A stretch of 34,995 nt of DNA from Candidatus Ventrimonas merdavium (GTDB taxonomy: Bacteria; Bacillota; Clostridia; Lachnospirales; Lachnospiraceae). The stretch lies in NCBI GenBank assembly GCA_018715565.1, contig DVLJ01000096.1, positions 1-34,995 of the forward strand, read 5' to 3'. This document shows, in pieces, positions 33,674-34,995 of the stretch (position 1 is its first letter; each line of letters starts with the position of its first letter). The notes under the pieces are model-generated. The model made no database searches and was not told where the DNA came from. It worked only from the letters and a program-made list of their open reading frames with translations. The position numbers and the translations under genes were made by a program.

Positions 33674-34849
33674 ATGCAGACAAAGGAGCATTTACAGACC
33701 TATGACCGGATATCACGGGAACAGGTGGCAGAGGCGAAGGACCTGGCCGTTTCCCTGGTCCGGGAAAATCTAAAGACATTTACAGAGTATTTTCCGGATT
33801 CCAACAGCCGGGATCAGTTTTATCCCCAGTCGGAGAATGTGGAGTGGACCACCGGATTCTGGACCGGGGAGATCTGGCTGGCTTATGAGGAGACCGGGGA
33901 TGAGGTCCTGAAAAAAGCCGGGGAGATCCAGGTGGAGAGCTTTTTGGACCGGATCCAGAGACGGGTGGACGTGGACCATCACGACATGGGCTTTCTGTAC
34001 TCCCCGTCCTGCGTGGCAGCCTACCAGCTGACGGGCAATGAGACGGCAAAGAAGGCGGCCCTGCTGGCGGCGGACAACTTAATGGGCCGTTTCCATGAGA
34101 AAGGCCAGTTTTTCCAGGCATGGGGCGAGCTGGGGGCAAAGGACAATTACCGGCTGATCATTGACTGCCTGCTGAACATGCCGCTGCTGTTCTGGGCGTC
34201 GGAGGTGACGGGGGATGAGAAATACCGTCAGAAGGCGCTGGCCCATATCACTACGGCCATGGGCTGCATCATCCGTCCGGACTGCTCTACCTACCATACC
34301 TATTTCTTCGATCCGGAGACCGGAGCGCCGGTCCGGGGCGTGACCCATCAGGGCAACCGGGACGGCTCCGCCTGGGCGAGAGGCCAGGCCTGGGGCATCT
34401 ACGGCTCCGCCATGGCTTACCGCTATCTGAAGAATCCGGAGTATATCGAGATTTTTGAGAAAGTGACCGGGTATTTCCTGACCCACCTTCCGTCGGATCT
34501 GATCCCTTACTGGGATTTTGATTTTGACGACGGCAGCGACGAGCCCAGAGATTCCTCCTCCGCAGCCATTGCCGCCTGCGGCATGCTGGAGATGGCCAAA
34601 TATCTGCCGGAGGAGCAGGCTGAGTACTACCGCGCCATGGCAGAGCGGCTGATGCTGGCCCTGTGGCAGCGGTGCGCGGTGAAGAGCCCGGAGGAGTCCA
34701 ACGGCCTTCTGCTCCACGGCACCTATGCCCGGGATTCCGTCAATAATCCCTGCACCAACCGGGGCGTGGATGAGTGCAATACCTGGGGAGATTATTATTA
34801 TCTGGAAGGATTGGTACGGCTGTCCAGGGAGTGGCGGACGTACTGGTAA
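33674..34849 (+). CDS. GH88 unsaturated glucuronyl hydrolase
   Basis: A 391-residue (alpha/alpha)6 barrel protein that hydrates and removes the unsaturated uronate at the end of lyase products. Asp104 in HHDMGF and Asp164 in LIIDCLLNMP correspond to the two catalytic acids of the Bacillus enzyme. WARGQAWGIYG is also typical. It has no signal peptide, consistent with cytosolic use. SD AAAGGAG (33658-33664) is about nine bases before the ATG. It directly follows the lyase and forms the next step of the same path; a terminator ends the operon. GH105 is a relative, but the motifs fit GH88 better. Confidence 0.95.
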   Translation: MQTKEHLQTYDRISREQVAEAKDLAVSLVRENLKTFTEYFPDSNSRDQFYPQSENVEWTTGFWTGEIWLAYEETGDEVLKKAGEIQVESFLDRIQRRVDVDHHDMGFLYSPSCVAAYQLTGNETAKKAALLAADNLMGRFHEKGQFFQAWGELGAKDNYRLIIDCLLNMPLLFWASEVTGDEKYRQKALAHITTAMGCIIRPDCSTYHTYFFDPETGAPVRGVTHQGNRDGSAWARGQAWGIYGSAMAYRYLKNPEYIEIFEKVTGYFLTHLPSDLIPYWDFDFDDGSDEPRDSSSAAIAACGMLEMAKYLPEEQAEYYRAMAERLMLALWQRCAVKSPEESNGLLLHGTYARDSVNNPCTNRGVDECNTWGDYYYLEGLVRLSREWRTYW

Positions 34850-34885
34850 AGATAGGAGAACTGCAAAAATAGGGACTTTTCTTTG

Positions 34886-34912
34886 GGGGAAGCGGGATGC
34901 TTCCCCTTTTTT
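34886..34912 (+). terminator. Terminator of the importer/lyase operon
   Basis: GGGGAAGC (34886-34893) and GCTTCCCC (34899-34906) pair perfectly around a five-base loop and are followed by six Ts (34907-34912). Confidence 0.95.
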
Positions 34913-34957
34913 GATCCGATCGGTGGAGGATGGGGGAGAATAGTTATAACAAATAAG

Positions 34958-34986
34958 TTGAATAATAACAAGAGATTTGATAGAAT
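34958..34986 (+). promoter_or_regulatory. Promoter for a gene beyond the window
   Basis: TTGAAT (34958-34963), 17 bases and TAGAAT (34981-34986) in an A/T-rich stretch point to the right. The gene is outside the window. Confidence 0.5.
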
Positions 34987-34995
34987 AAAATAAAA

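Noticed and set aside
1-34995. CRISPR array, tRNA/rRNA genes, insertion sequences
   Set aside because: No spaced direct repeats of CRISPR size, no cloverleaf or rRNA signature, and no transposase were seen.

Overview
The window reads as chromosomal DNA of a GC-rich gut Clostridia, most likely Lachnospiraceae. The evidence is strong GGAGG ribosome-binding sites, a Gram-positive-type LexA box, a CcpA cre site, a YesM/YesN-type two-component pair, a DUF5688 protein and clostridial-type uridine phosphorylase. This placement comes from family knowledge, not from a search. No rRNA, tRNA, CRISPR array, phage gene or insertion sequence was seen.

Layout. (1) 1-2.5 kb: uvrB, preceded by an SOS operator, an extended -10 promoter and a leader with a perfect 21-bp inverted repeat ending in six Ts. 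(2) 2.5-5.1 kb: feoA-feoB ferrous iron uptake behind a promoter overlapped by a Fur-type box. (3) 5.0-8.5 kb: a convergent DUF5688 gene, then a zinc-type macrodomain ADP-ribosyl hydrolase, an N-terminally short Nudix hydrolase, a 12-bp minisatellite and a GNAT acetyltransferase. (4) 8.5-18.35 kb: a nine-gene Mrp/Mbh-like cation/proton antiporter locus with four separate antiporter-type (NuoL/M/N-like) subunits, a split MrpA and an MbhE-MrpB fusion. One subunit seems to lack a normal start codon. (5) 18.36-23.5 kb: uridine phosphorylase, deoxyribose-phosphate aldolase, then MoxR ATPase, DUF58 protein and a membrane protein with a DUF4129-like tail, all tightly coupled to the antiporter genes. 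(6) 23.5-24.7 kb: a stand-alone glucose-type PTS EIIA and a small membrane protein. (7) 24.7-34.9 kb: a sensor kinase and AraC-type response regulator, a sugar ABC importer (binding protein and two permeases, no ATPase), a heparinase II/III-family lyase and a GH88 unsaturated glucuronyl hydrolase. Together these look like a regulated uptake and breakdown locus for uronic-acid polysaccharide fragments, plausibly host glycosaminoglycans. The window ends with a terminator and a promoter for a gene outside it.

The most unusual points are the antiporter locus (it follows archaeal Mbh gene order but has extra antiporter subunits in place of a hydrogenase), the likely ACG start in one of its genes, the structured uvrB leader, and short tandem duplications at several gene ends and linkers.
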